Of a DNA stretch of 25,587 nucleotides, positions 16,122-24,293 are shown piece after piece. This DNA comes from an uncultured Lentisphaeria bacterium (GTDB taxonomy: Bacteria; Verrucomicrobiota; Lentisphaeria; JABSQK01; CAJWLW01), in assembly GCA_913042885.1 (NCBI GenBank), contig CAJWLW010000037.1:1-25587 (forward strand). Reading direction: 5' to 3'. A program made the translations under genes and the position numbers. Under the pieces are notes generated by a model that worked only from the letters and a program-made list of their open reading frames with translations, was not told where the DNA came from and did no database searches. The first letter of the stretch is position 1. Each line of letters opens with the position of its first letter.

Positions 16122-17625
16122 TCAGCAAGTCGATCAGTCCGTCGGCACAGCCCAGTGAGTCGCCACTGGCGCAGAGGAATGTACAGGACGCCGGCAACTG
16201 GTCTGCCACATACGGCGTGCCCAGGAGAGCCACGACAACGTGCTTGCCGGCGTCCGTCAGCTTATGTATGAGCTGCACTGCACCGTCGGTGAACTTGCCG
16301 GCATACGGGTCGCCTGCATAGTTCTTGACGATCGCCACCAGCACGGTCGTCGGTCGGTCGGCCGCCGCCGACAGGAGGCACTCATGCTCAGCTTCCGCGC
16401 AGACGCGTGAAACAGGCACGAGCGGCGCCGTCGGGTCATGCCGCTGCAAGGCATGTTGCAAATGGGCCAGCACCCCGGGCTCCCGCGTGAAGAACCGTGC
16501 CTCGTCGTTACGCCACTGCACCAGGCAGGTATAGTCACCGGGCTGCAGCGGCAGCTGCTCGCCGCCCTGCCTGATCTGCGCCGTGCGACGACCGATCGCA
16601 CGGGCCTGCTCATTGTCAGCCGCCAGGATCTCGCCGCGCGGCTGTTCCGCCAGCCACTGGCGTGCCCGTTCGATGCGCCCTATCGAAGTCTCGATCTGGT
16701 CCATCGTGATGCGCCCGGACTCGAGTGCCTGCAACATGGCGTCGATGGTACCGGGATCATAGCTGGCCAGCAGAATGTCGCAGCCGGCTTCGAACGCCAT
16801 CACGCAGCGCTCGGGTATGGTTGTGCCCGGCGCAGCGCCTTCCATAATCAGGCTGTCGCACATGATCAGGCCGTCAAAACCGAGACGATCGCGCAGGATA
16901 CCGGTCAGCACCGGCCTCGAAAAGCTTGCCGCACCCTCGTGCGGGTCAAGGAACGGCGCCCACGCGTGCCCGGTCATGACCACCGGCACGCCGGCCTCAA
17001 TCAGAGCGGCAAACGGCGGCAGCGTAGAGCGTTCCCAGGTCTCCAGGTCTCCCAGGTCGCGGGCCGGTCCGAGGTGCGTGTCCGTCTCGGTGTTTCCCGT
17101 GCCCGGAAAGTGCTTGGCTGTACACAGCACGCCCGCGTCCCGGCACCCCTGGATGAACGCCCGCCCCATGCGTGTGACCAGCGGCTCGGTCTCACCGAAA
17201 CCGCGGATACCGATGATCGGATTGTCACGGCAGAGATTGACGTCGACGCATGGCGAGTACAGCCAGTTGATGCCCATCGCCGACGCCTGGCGCGCCGTGA
17301 TCTCGGCGGCGCATCGCGTCGTCTCCGGATCGTCGATCGCTCCCAGCCCCATCAGGTACGGCAGATGCGCGCAGCCGTCGGCACAGTTGTAACCCGGCCC
17401 CGATTCGAAGTCGGCGGCAATGAAAAGCGGCCGCGGCGCCAGTCCCTGCAGGTGCGCGGAAATACCGGCAGCCACCTGAGGATTCGCAAAGTGCGGATAC
17501 CCCAGATAAACACCGGTTACCTCTCCAGCGGCAATGGCAGCACAGACATCCTCGTCCTCCGCACCGATGCCACCGATGACGCCGCCGATATGCAGCAATT
17601 GTCCGATTTTTTCGCGAGTAGTCAT
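16114..17625 (-). CDS. GH3 family beta-N-acetylhexosaminidase-like enzyme (NagZ-like)
   Basis: 503 aa. The GH3 barrel occupies about 1-330. The signature KHFPGTGNTETDTH (171-184) carries the Asp/His pair (D182, H184) that serves as general acid/base in NagZ-type enzymes. The nucleophile is D257 in LIMCDSLIMEG. The usual KHFPGHG reads KHFPGTG here, so one conserved His is Thr. Residues about 350-503 form the alpha/beta C-terminal domain (VLVAIVKNYAG, VVVALLGTPYV, CTFLCASGDS). No signal peptide is seen, so it is probably cytoplasmic and acts on imported oligosaccharides. The start has GGAG 3 bases before ATATG. The MDR dehydrogenase gene ends 42 bp upstream. It is the last gene of the E1/lipoyl operon, linking hexosaminide or glycoside release with downstream oxidation. 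Exact specificity is unknown. Confidence 0.86.
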   Translation of the reverse strand: MTTREKIGQLLHIGGVIGGIGAEDEDVCAAIAAGEVTGVYLGYPHFANPQVAAGISAHLQGLAPRPLFIAADFESGPGYNCADGCAHLPYLMGLGAIDDPETTRCAAEITARQASAMGINWLYSPCVDVNLCRDNPIIGIRGFGETEPLVTRMGRAFIQGCRDAGVLCTAKHFPGTGNTETDTHLGPARDLGDLETWERSTLPPFAALIEAGVPVVMTGHAWAPFLDPHEGAASFSRPVLTGILRDRLGFDGLIMCDSLIMEGAAPGTTIPERCVMAFEAGCDILLASYDPGTIDAMLQALESGRITMDQIETSIGRIERARQWLAEQPRGEILAADNEQARAIGRRTAQIRQGGEQLPLQPGDYTCLVQWRNDEARFFTREPGVLAHLQHALQRHDPTAPLVPVSRVCAEAEHECLLSAAADRPTTVLVAIVKNYAGDPYAGKFTDGAVQLIHKLTDAGKHVVVALLGTPYVADQLPASCTFLCASGDSLGCADGLIDLLTL

Positions 17626-17667
17626 ATGCTCCGTGAGATTGAGTTGGAATCTTTCCGCAACTCGCTT

Positions 17668-18693
17668 CTACTTCCAGTCCAGAACTACACCAGTATAGGT
17701 TCCCGGCTTCTTCAGCAGGCCTTCATAGGCATCCTTGATCTGCTCCGGCTTCATGCGATGCGACACCAGGGACGCGACATCCAGCTTGCCCGCGGCAATC
17801 CACTCGAAAATCATCTGCTGCTTGGAAAACTGTGAAAAGCCCCGGATGTTCGGCACATCGTACATCGGCAGGCGCCACTCGAGCGCACCGCGAACAACGA
17901 CGCCCCTGCGATGTACGTCCGACAAAAACCTGGTGATATCCGTCTCGACAGAAGCCCGCGGCGAGCCGAGCAGGATCAGTTCGCCATAGTCGGCCGTCGC
18001 CGCCAGGGCTTCGATGGCGACCGCGCTGTGACCGACAGACTCCACGGTGACAGCGGCCAGCTGACCGTCGGTCAGCGCCTCGATTTCGGTTTGCACATTC
18101 ACCGACTCACCGCCGATGACGTGCTGGATCCCGCAGGCGCGGGCAAGGTCGCGACGGCGCTCAACCGGATCGACGCCGATGACCTTGCAGCCGCGAATGC
18201 TGAACGCCTGCGCCGCCAGATTGCCGACGGCCCCCAGGCCGTAGACGACGACCCACGGATTGCCGACCAGCTCCGCAACGACCAGGGCCGTCAGTGAAAC
18301 ACCGGCCATGCGCGAGGCTGCCGCGAGATCGGGGGCGATGGCGTCGGGAACCCCAATCAACAACTCTGTCTCGAGATCCACAATCACGAACGCCGCATGG
18401 CCGCCGTGTGAAAACACCCGCTGCCCCAGTCCGTAAGCTGTCACTGCCGATCCAATCGCACGCACGATGCCGACATTGCCGTAACCGGGTCGATATGGGT
18501 AGCAGCACCAGGAACCCGGAACCCACACCAGGGGCTCGACGGCAGCGTAGTTCGCCAGCTCGGTACCGGCACTGATGAAGGTGCATTCGGTTTCGATGAG
18601 GACTTGGTGCGGTCCAAGGTTCTCGCTGTCGATCTCGAAATCCTGTAGCTCGACTTCGTTGGCGCCGGTCACTACGACATGGGTGGCTTTCAT
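17668..18693 (-). CDS. MDR-superfamily alcohol/sugar dehydrogenase (threonine/sorbitol dehydrogenase-like)
   Basis: 341 aa from the ATG at 18691-18693, which has AAGGAAT about 7 bases upstream. A further in-frame start 27 bases earlier has no better SD. The GroES-like half begins VVVTGANEVELQDFEI and includes CTFISAGTELANY (37-49). The expected zinc-ligand pattern GHE is absent and C37 sits in a SAGTE context, so catalytic zinc binding is uncertain. The Rossmann loop is VVYGLGAVGNLAAQ (149-162), followed by VIGVDP. YRPGYGNVGIVRAIG (68-81) is typical of this subgroup. It probably oxidises or reduces a sugar or polyol with NAD(P). It lies 51 bp downstream of E1 beta and 42 bp upstream of GH3, clearly in one operon. 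Close relatives usually carry general labels such as zinc-binding alcohol dehydrogenase. Confidence 0.85.
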   Translation of the reverse strand: MKATHVVVTGANEVELQDFEIDSENLGPHQVLIETECTFISAGTELANYAAVEPLVWVPGSWCCYPYRPGYGNVGIVRAIGSAVTAYGLGQRVFSHGGHAAFVIVDLETELLIGVPDAIAPDLAAASRMAGVSLTALVVAELVGNPWVVVYGLGAVGNLAAQAFSIRGCKVIGVDPVERRRDLARACGIQHVIGGESVNVQTEIEALTDGQLAAVTVESVGHSAVAIEALAATADYGELILLGSPRASVETDITRFLSDVHRRGVVVRGALEWRLPMYDVPNIRGFSQFSKQQMIFEWIAAGKLDVASLVSHRMKPEQIKDAYEGLLKKPGTYTGVVLDWK

Positions 18694-18744
18694 TTCAATT
18701 CCTTGTTGGTGCAATCGCAACGGATTGGGACGCTGAACCGAAAG

Positions 18745-19737
18745 CTACTCAACCATGGCCTCGATTGCCGCTCGAATGTCGCTCACCTGCGGGATCACTG
18801 CATCCTCCAGTGATTTCGAGAAGGGGATGGGCGAGTCCTTGCCGCCAACGACCTGCGGTGCCTGCCGCAGCAGTTCGAAACCGGCCCCGCACACCCGCCG
18901 CACAATGTCACCGCCGACGCCGCAGCGAACCGGCGATTCGTGCACGACCAGCAGGCGTCCGGTCTTGCGCAGCGACCTCAGCACGGTATCGAGGTCGAAC
19001 GGATGCAGCGTGCGCGGGTCGATGATCTCGACGCTGACCCGGCCGTCGAGCTCGGCAGCGGCTTCCATCGCGCGGTGCATCATCAGCGAATAGGCGACAA
19101 CGGTGATGTCCTCGCCTTCCCGCCGCACCGCCGCTTCGCCGAGGGGCACGATCCAGTCACCCTCGGGGACTTCCTCCTCGAGGTCGTACAGCGCCTTGTG
19201 CCACAGGTACATGACCGGGTTGTTGTCGCGAATGGCAGCTGTGAGCAACCCCTTCATGTCGTACACCGTGGATGGCATCGCAACCTTGAGGCCGGGGGTA
19301 TTGAGAAACCACGCTTCCAGCGAGTTCGAATGCTGCGCCGCTTCGCAGGTACCGGCGCCGCACGGCGCGATGATCGTCATCGGCAGATCAAAAGCCCCGC
19401 CCGACATCAGGCGAATCTTCGACGCCTGGTTCACCAGCGGGTCCATGGCGATAGTCATGAAGTCGACGTACATGATTTCGATCACCGGCCGCAGCCCGGC
19501 CATCGCTGCACCGGCGCAGGCGCCCATGATAGCGCACTCCGAAAGCGGTGTATCGAAAACACGGATCTCACCGTATTTCTTCTGCAGCCCTTTGCTCAGG
19601 GCCCAGACGCCACCGTAGGCACCGATATCCTCGCCGAAAAGGACAACATCATCGTCCGCCGCCATGGCAGCGTTGAGCGCTTCGTTCATGGCCACGATCG
19701 GCTTGAGCTTGCGCAGCGCAGTTGCTTCAGTCGGCAT
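18745..19737 (-). CDS. 2-oxoacid/acetoin dehydrogenase E1 component, beta subunit
   Basis: 330 aa starting at ATG 19735-19737, with GAGGTGG just upstream, inside the end of the E1 alpha gene (11-bp overlap). Residues about 11-200 carry the Transket_pyr-like half: VVLFGEDIGAYGG and VFDTPLSECAIMGACAGAA, with the conserved Glu expected to contact the thiamine pyrophosphate (TPP) ring. The C-terminal half has SVEIIDPRTLHPFDLD and VGGDIVRRV, as in AcoB/PdhB proteins. It pairs with E1 alpha to decarboxylate a 2-oxo compound and pass the acyl group to a lipoyl arm. The overlap points to translational coupling, suiting a 1:1 heterotetramer. Substrate could be pyruvate, acetoin or a sugar-derived 2-oxo acid; the motifs do not decide. 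Confidence 0.93.
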   Translation of the reverse strand: MPTEATALRKLKPIVAMNEALNAAMAADDDVVLFGEDIGAYGGVWALSKGLQKKYGEIRVFDTPLSECAIMGACAGAAMAGLRPVIEIMYVDFMTIAMDPLVNQASKIRLMSGGAFDLPMTIIAPCGAGTCEAAQHSNSLEAWFLNTPGLKVAMPSTVYDMKGLLTAAIRDNNPVMYLWHKALYDLEEEVPEGDWIVPLGEAAVRREGEDITVVAYSLMMHRAMEAAAELDGRVSVEIIDPRTLHPFDLDTVLRSLRKTGRLLVVHESPVRCGVGGDIVRRVCGAGFELLRQAPQVVGGKDSPIPFSKSLEDAVIPQVSDIRAAIEAMVE

Positions 19738-20698
19738 AAACCACCTCGGCAATTTCGGCAGGGTCCGGGAACGGACTGTCCTGCATGAACACCACGGCAG
19801 CCTCGAGTTGTTCCTGGGCGTCGGCATCCAGTTGCTCGATCGCGGCGGCATCGGCGATGCCCTCGGCTGTCAGGTGATCGCGCATGTGATCGATTGGATC
19901 GCGGCTCGCCCAATGCTTGCGATCTTTGCCGGGGCGATGCTCGGGGATCACCATACAATGCGCCCGGTGCCGCCAGGTCTTGCACTCGATCAATGTCGGG
20001 CCTTCGCCGCCACGGGCGCGGCTGACAGCTGCTCCAACCGTATCGGCGACCTCGAAGAGGTTGTTCCCGTCAATTACCGGACCGGGAATGCCGTAGGCTT
20101 TTGCGCGGTCACCGATATTTTCGATCGGGCAGTTGGCGGAAACGTGGGTAGTGGCAGCGTACTGGTTGTTTTCGCAGATAAAGACGATCGGGTACTTCTT
20201 GATCGCAGCCATGTTGATCGCTTCGTGGAAGGCGCCCTGCGAGGCCCCGCCATCGCCGAAGTAGACCGCGGTGACCTGGTCGGTGCCGCGCTTGACGGCG
20301 GCATAGGCAGTGCCCAGAGCCAGCGGCAGACCGGCGCCGACAATCCCGTTGCCGCCCATGAAGTTGATACGCTTGTCGAACAGATGCATCGAACCGCCGT
20401 AGCCCCGCGATGTACCGGTGGCACGACCGTGCACCTCGGCAACCACCTTGTTGATCGGGATGCCCTTGGCAATGGCGTGACCGTGGCCACGGTAGGTGCT
20501 GAAGACGTAATCGTCAGTACGAAGCTGACTCGATACGCCAACGGCAATGGCCTCCTGACCTTCCGAGGAATGCAGCGCCCCAGGGAAGTCACCGCGCTTC
20601 ATGCGCTCGGCGAATATTTCAATCGTGTTCTGTTCGAACTTGCGGATCAGCACCATCGTGGTGTACATCCGCTTGAGTTCATCGGCTGTGAAGTTCAT
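19727..20698 (-). CDS. 2-oxoacid/acetoin dehydrogenase E1 component, alpha subunit
   Basis: 323 aa, the normal length for AcoA/PdhA-type E1 alpha. The thiamine pyrophosphate motif is GDGG (148-151) with downstream ENN (176-178). HSSEGQEAIAVG (43-54) and STYRGHGHAIAKG (67-79) are strongly conserved family blocks. GYGGSMHLFD (99-108) and TWRHRAHCM are also typical. No lipoyl or membrane segment is present. It acts in the cytoplasm with E1 beta, decarboxylating a 2-oxo substrate and reductively acylating lipoyl-lysine. The gene begins 28 bp after the lipoyl-protein stop and overlaps E1 beta by 11 bp. The acetoin-cleaving and pyruvate-dehydrogenating enzymes look alike at this level, so the name is kept general. 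Confidence 0.93.
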   Translation of the reverse strand: MNFTADELKRMYTTMVLIRKFEQNTIEIFAERMKRGDFPGALHSSEGQEAIAVGVSSQLRTDDYVFSTYRGHGHAIAKGIPINKVVAEVHGRATGTSRGYGGSMHLFDKRINFMGGNGIVGAGLPLALGTAYAAVKRGTDQVTAVYFGDGGASQGAFHEAINMAAIKKYPIVFICENNQYAATTHVSANCPIENIGDRAKAYGIPGPVIDGNNLFEVADTVGAAVSRARGGEGPTLIECKTWRHRAHCMVIPEHRPGKDRKHWASRDPIDHMRDHLTAEGIADAAAIEQLDADAQEQLEAAVVFMQDSPFPDPAEIAEVVYAD

Positions 20699-20726
20699 GG
20701 TCGGCGATCAGTGATTGGGGTTCTTG

Positions 20727-20951
20727 TTATTCAAGATCCATCAGCGGCTGGCCGATCGCCACGACGTCGCCCGAAGCGACGATGATATGCTTGACCGTTC
20801 CGGCGTGGGGCGATTCGATTTCGATGACGGCCTTCTCCATCTCCACGGTCATCACCGCGTCGCCGACGCCTACCTCGTCGCCGACGGCGACGAGGAGTTC
20901 ATCGACCTGGCCGTCGTCACCAGCGTCATTCAATTTGGGCATGACGATCTG
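20727..20951 (-). CDS. Free-standing lipoyl-domain protein
   Basis: About 74 aa from a GTG at 20949-20951 (ATG at 20942 is an alternative giving 71 aa). The GTG start is preferred because it includes the first strand QIVMPKL of the lipoyl domain, and an AAAGG lies about 10 bases upstream. The fold is a single lipoyl domain: MPKLNDAGDDG, then VTVEMEKAVIEIESPHAG with the modified lysine K41 in EMEKA. The biotin hallmark MKM is absent, so lipoate is more likely. Normally this domain is the N-terminus of E2; here no peripheral-subunit-binding or acyltransferase domain follows. It is the first gene of the operon and ends 28 bp before E1 alpha, its probable partner. A 376-bp gap separates it from the divergent acetamidase gene. 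Confidence 0.85.
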   Translation of the reverse strand, partial: QIVMPKLNDAGDDGQVDELLVAVGDEVGVGDAVMTVEMEKAVIEIESPHAGTVKHIIVASGDVVAIGQPLMDLE

Positions 20952-21327
20952 CACGTTGATGTGGCCTTTGTGCAATTGGGTGTTTCTGCAGCACACGGAA
21001 TATGCCGTCAGTTCAGCAATAATTGTAACGATACGGCAGAAGATGCTGCCTTCAACCTCCTGCTCGGGCTTAATTATGAACGTGCCGGAGCACGCCGGCA
21101 TACCCCCTTTCCCCACTTCGGCAGAATTCTCGGATTAAATTTGAGATTTGTCCAACTACTGTCTTATTTTCACAGCCTACGGTTTAAGTCGGCCTATGGC
21201 TCATGTCGGCTTCGACGGTTTGTCGACGCTGCATTGCGGCGCCAGGCCGATCTCAACGGTCGAGACAGGCGCTCTGTCAGCAGTCTGTCAATCAATCTTC
21301 GGCATCTTAACCACGGCAGGATATCAC
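20952..21327. other. 376-bp divergent intergenic region
   Basis: It separates the leftward lipoyl/E1 operon from the rightward acetamidase gene, so both promoters should be here. A possible plus-strand promoter is listed separately. On the minus strand a TACAAT near 21024 resembles a -10 box but lacks a good -35. An open frame continues upstream of the acetamidase ATG to 21148 but shows no family similarity. Confidence 0.4.
21141..21170 (+). promoter_or_regulatory. Possible sigma70-type promoter for acetamidase gene
   Basis: TTGAGA (21141-21146) and TATTTT (21165-21170) are spaced by 18 bases. It lies about 160 bases before the ATG at 21328 in an otherwise GC-rich area. The match is moderate and no start site is known. 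Confidence 0.25.
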
Positions 21328-22290
21328 ATGCAACGAATCACCCGCGATCAAGCCGGTAAATTCACCTTTAACCACCAGGACGAACCGCTGCTCCGTGTCG
21401 ATTGCGGGGAGACCTTCGAAGTGGAAACGGATGACGCCGGCAGCGGCTATTTCAAGACGGAAGCGGACAAGGCAATTCCCGGTTTGCGGGTCGGCTTCGA
21501 TGTCGATCCGCCGCTCGCCAATCCGATCGCCGGCCCGATATTCGTCGAAGGCGCCGAGCGCGGCGATACGCTGGTGATCACCATCGAGGATATCCTGGTC
21601 GGCGACTACTCGTGGATCGCTGTCGGACCGAAGCGCGGGCCGCTCGGGGAATCCAGCCGGTATCCGGAACTTGCCGGTGAATACACGACGCGGATTATGC
21701 AGCACACACCGGGGGAGGACGGCACGACGCGCGGCGGCACCCTGCAATTCAACGACCGCATCTCGTGGCCGATCACGCCGTTTATCGGAACGATCGGCGT
21801 CGCACCGGACCGTGAGGTGGTGACCAGCATCGATGGACAGGGCGCTTGGGGCGGCAATCTGGATTGTCGCGATGTGGCCGTCGGCAATCGCATCATGCTG
21901 CCCGTCGGTCACCCGGGCGCCCTGCTCTACCTGGGCGACGTCCATGCCAGCCAGGGCGACACCGAATTCACCGGGACAGCGGCCGAGACCCAGTCGACGG
22001 TCCGTCTGAATCTCGAACTGATCAAAGGAAAGAGCATTCCATGGATGCGCATTGCCAAGCCCGAGTCGATCGTCTCGGTGTTCGCCTACCGGCCGCTGGA
22101 GCTGGCTGTCGAAACCGCAACGATCAACCTGATCGACTGGTTGGTGCAGGAACACGGCTTCACACCCACCGATGCCTATTGCCTGGTCAGTACCTGCCCC
22201 GACTTTCGCGTCAACGTCTACCAGATGGTACGCTTGGCAAAGCTCAACTGCGTTGCCGGCGCCGAACTGCCGACGCGTTATCTGGAGTAG
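21328..22290 (+). CDS. Acetamidase/formamidase family protein
   Basis: 320 aa from the ATG at 21328, which has AGG about 8 bases upstream and begins right at the conserved N-terminus. Family blocks are GPIFVEGAERGDTLVITI (69-86), IGTIGVAPDRE (153-163), GGNLDCRD (175-182) and GDVHASQGDTEFTGTAAE (203-220), which carry the Asp/His/Glu residues of the metal-dependent amidase site. The family hydrolyses formamide, acetamide or other short amides to ammonia and a carboxylate in the cytoplasm. The real substrate here may be an amide from degraded osmolytes or aminosugars (inference). It is divergent from the E1 operon and convergent with PhyH 2, 55 bp away. No nearby amide transporter is visible. 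Confidence 0.9.
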   Translation: MQRITRDQAGKFTFNHQDEPLLRVDCGETFEVETDDAGSGYFKTEADKAIPGLRVGFDVDPPLANPIAGPIFVEGAERGDTLVITIEDILVGDYSWIAVGPKRGPLGESSRYPELAGEYTTRIMQHTPGEDGTTRGGTLQFNDRISWPITPFIGTIGVAPDREVVTSIDGQGAWGGNLDCRDVAVGNRIMLPVGHPGALLYLGDVHASQGDTEFTGTAAETQSTVRLNLELIKGKSIPWMRIAKPESIVSVFAYRPLELAVETATINLIDWLVQEHGFTPTDAYCLVSTCPDFRVNVYQMVRLAKLNCVAGAELPTRYLE

Positions 22291-22345
22291 CCCAATAGAC
22301 GTCCCACCACGAAGGACAGGATAATAACGAAGAAAACCAACTCGC

Positions 22346-23074
22346 TCAAGGCCGCAGATCGGCGTAATCCTCGCCGCGCAGACCGGGTTCGCCGCGCACG
22401 AGGTATACGGGTATGGGATGCTCTTCGACATCGACCCAGGCAGTGTCCGTACTGCAGAAGCGGATCGTATAACCGGCGCGCCGCCGGTCGCTGTGATTGA
22501 TCCCGCCGCCGTGTATGAGATGGGAATCATGAATCGACAAACTGCCGGCGCTCATAGTCATTGAGACAGCCGACGCTTCCTGCTGCGGCGTAATCTCCAC
22601 CTTTTTCGACAGCCACTCTTTCTCGCCGGCCTTCGCCGTCGCGAGTTGGCGATACCCCTGGTGAGAACCCGGGATCAACTGCATCGGCGCGTTCTCCTGG
22701 GCAACGTCGTCGATTGCCAGCCATACCGTAGCCACATCGGTGCCGTGGACGCTGGGCCAGTACGTATTGTCCTGGTGCCAGCACACCGTGTTTTCGTCGC
22801 GCGGTTGCTTGATAAACATGCTCGAGAAAACAAGAATGAGATTCGGCCCGAGGACGGACTCGACAGCGTCAAGCAACTGCGGGTGAATACAGGTTTCCAG
22901 CCAGAACGCATCGGTTGTGTGCGGTTCGCTGTAGGACTTCGGCAGGCCGTCTACGCCTGACAATGTCGCAACCTGCAGCACATCCTGCATCTTCTCCACT
23001 TGCACCTGGTCGAAAACGTCACGATAGAGGCAGTAGCCGTATTCCGGAAATTGCTTCGGATCTGTGTTCAGCAT
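22346..23074 (-). CDS. Phytanoyl-CoA dioxygenase (PhyH) family protein 2
   Basis: 242 aa Fe(II)/2-oxoglutarate oxygenase. Iron ligands are H100 and D102 in VCWHQDNTYW and distal H188 in SHLIHGGG, with R198 or a neighbour in SDRRRAGYTIRF as the likely 2-oxoglutarate arginine. ATVWLAIDDVAQENAPMQLI (115-134) is the typical core. The C-terminal HPIPVYLVRGEPG resembles the HPTWLVRG end of PhyH 1, suggesting the two share a subfamily. No SD is visible before the ATG. The gene is convergent with the acetamidase gene and divergent from PhyH 3, with 165 bp between the starts. Substrate unknown; hydroxylation of a small metabolite is expected. Confidence 0.88.
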   Translation of the reverse strand: MLNTDPKQFPEYGYCLYRDVFDQVQVEKMQDVLQVATLSGVDGLPKSYSEPHTTDAFWLETCIHPQLLDAVESVLGPNLILVFSSMFIKQPRDENTVCWHQDNTYWPSVHGTDVATVWLAIDDVAQENAPMQLIPGSHQGYRQLATAKAGEKEWLSKKVEITPQQEASAVSMTMSAGSLSIHDSHLIHGGGINHSDRRRAGYTIRFCSTDTAWVDVEEHPIPVYLVRGEPGLRGEDYADLRP

Positions 23075-23239
23075 GCGATATCAATAGTTCAAAGTTTCGG
23101 GCGAGTTTACCTTCGGTTTGCGGCAGATAAAACGAACGATTATCAAAATCGGTATTTCGCCGGAATTAGTTGACGACCAATCGTTGGCGAACCAAGTTTG
23201 ATGCTGTGTAAAAAATGGCAAACATCTGAGAGAAAGCAA

Positions 23240-24133
23240 ATGGTAAAATCATCCAAAATGCAACCCCTGAATCATTTACTCGACGATCCGCAGGCGCTTC
23301 GCCGGCGAGCCGACGAAGACGGGTTTCTTTTTTTTCGCGGCCTCGTTCCAGCGGACCCGATTCTTTCGTTGCGGCGACAGTTTCTACAAGTCTGTGACAA
23401 GCACGGGTGGATTGCGCCGGGCACGGCGTTGATCGACGGTATAGCAGATCCCTCGGCAGATGAGATCGAGCCGGTACAAGCCAGCGGTGTCTCGATGGCT
23501 GGATATCAGGATGTTCAAAGGCTCGAAGCGTTCCACCAATTGTCGCATCATCCGGCAATCATCGGCATGCTCGAGACGTTGTTCGGCGAGGCCGTCTTTG
23601 CGCACCCCCGCAACATCGGCCGCCTGATGATTCCCGCGAAATGCAACGTGCCGACACCGCCACATCAGGATTACATTTATATTCAGGGCTCCGAGTCCTT
23701 TTACTCGCTCTGGATGCCGCTTGGTAATTGTCCGCGCCAGCTCGGAGGGCTGTCGACACTCCGGGGTTCGCACAAATTGGGTATACTGTCGACGCGCCCG
23801 TCCACAGGCGCCGGCGGCCGGGCAGTGATTCTTGACGGGGTTGAACAGGAGTGGTTTGAAACCGATTTCGAAATCGGCGATGCCCTGTTCTTTCACAACC
23901 AGACAGTACACAAGTCCCTGCCGAACCTCACGGACAATCAGATCCGCCTGTCGGTTGACTACCGTTATCAGCCTGCTTCGCAGCCGATCGTCCAAAGTAC
24001 CGTGAGACCGCATGGTGACGTCCTCACGTGGGAGGAAGTGTATGAAGACTGGGATTCGACCGAGCTGCGCTATTACTGGAAAGACTATGAGATGAGCATC
24101 GAGCCTTTCGACGGAGCGCTTACGGAGCGGTAG
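23240..24133 (+). CDS. Phytanoyl-CoA dioxygenase (PhyH) family protein 3
   Basis: 297 aa from the ATG at 23240, preceded by GAGAGAAAG. An upstream in-frame TTG/ATG at 23198-23203 would add 14 residues with no domain content. Iron ligands are H142 and D144 in TPPHQDYIYIQG and H224 in QTVHKSLPN; R236 in NQIRLSVDYRYQ should bind 2-oxoglutarate. It differs from the other two PhyH proteins in its longer N-terminal part (GFLFFRGLVP) and the SFYSLWMPLG core. The C-terminal GDVLTWEEVYEDWDSTELRYYW is typical of a distinct PhyH group. The gene is followed after 160 bp by two Gfo genes on the same strand, so a joint oxidation pathway is possible but not shown. Confidence 0.87.
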   Translation: MVKSSKMQPLNHLLDDPQALRRRADEDGFLFFRGLVPADPILSLRRQFLQVCDKHGWIAPGTALIDGIADPSADEIEPVQASGVSMAGYQDVQRLEAFHQLSHHPAIIGMLETLFGEAVFAHPRNIGRLMIPAKCNVPTPPHQDYIYIQGSESFYSLWMPLGNCPRQLGGLSTLRGSHKLGILSTRPSTGAGGRAVILDGVEQEWFETDFEIGDALFFHNQTVHKSLPNLTDNQIRLSVDYRYQPASQPIVQSTVRPHGDVLTWEEVYEDWDSTELRYYWKDYEMSIEPFDGALTER

Positions 24134-24156
24134 ACGGGCTGAGTTGAGTCGCTGTC

Positions 24157-24188
24157 GCCCTGCCCTGCGGGCATGCCCGGGGCTTTAT
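24157..24188 (+). terminator. GC-rich hairpin followed by TTTAT (terminator candidate)
   Basis: After the PhyH 3 stop, GCCC (24162-24165) can pair with GGGC (24180-24183), enclosing an inner GGG-CATG-CCC hairpin (24169-24178), followed by TTTAT. The stem is bulged and the T-run is short, so it is a weak candidate, but its position before the Gfo genes is sensible. Confidence 0.3.
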
Positions 24189-24293
24189 ACATTTCGAGAT
24201 CTTCAGCCTCGAGAGGCAATGCAGTGAACCAGGAAATTAACGATTTAATCCATCTCATTCGACATTGAGGTCTGGATTGAAAGGAAACTCACA

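Noticed and set aside
16438..17835. 465-codon plus-strand open frame antisense to GH3
   Set aside because: The minus strand carries the complete GH3 motifs; the plus frame shows no family pattern.
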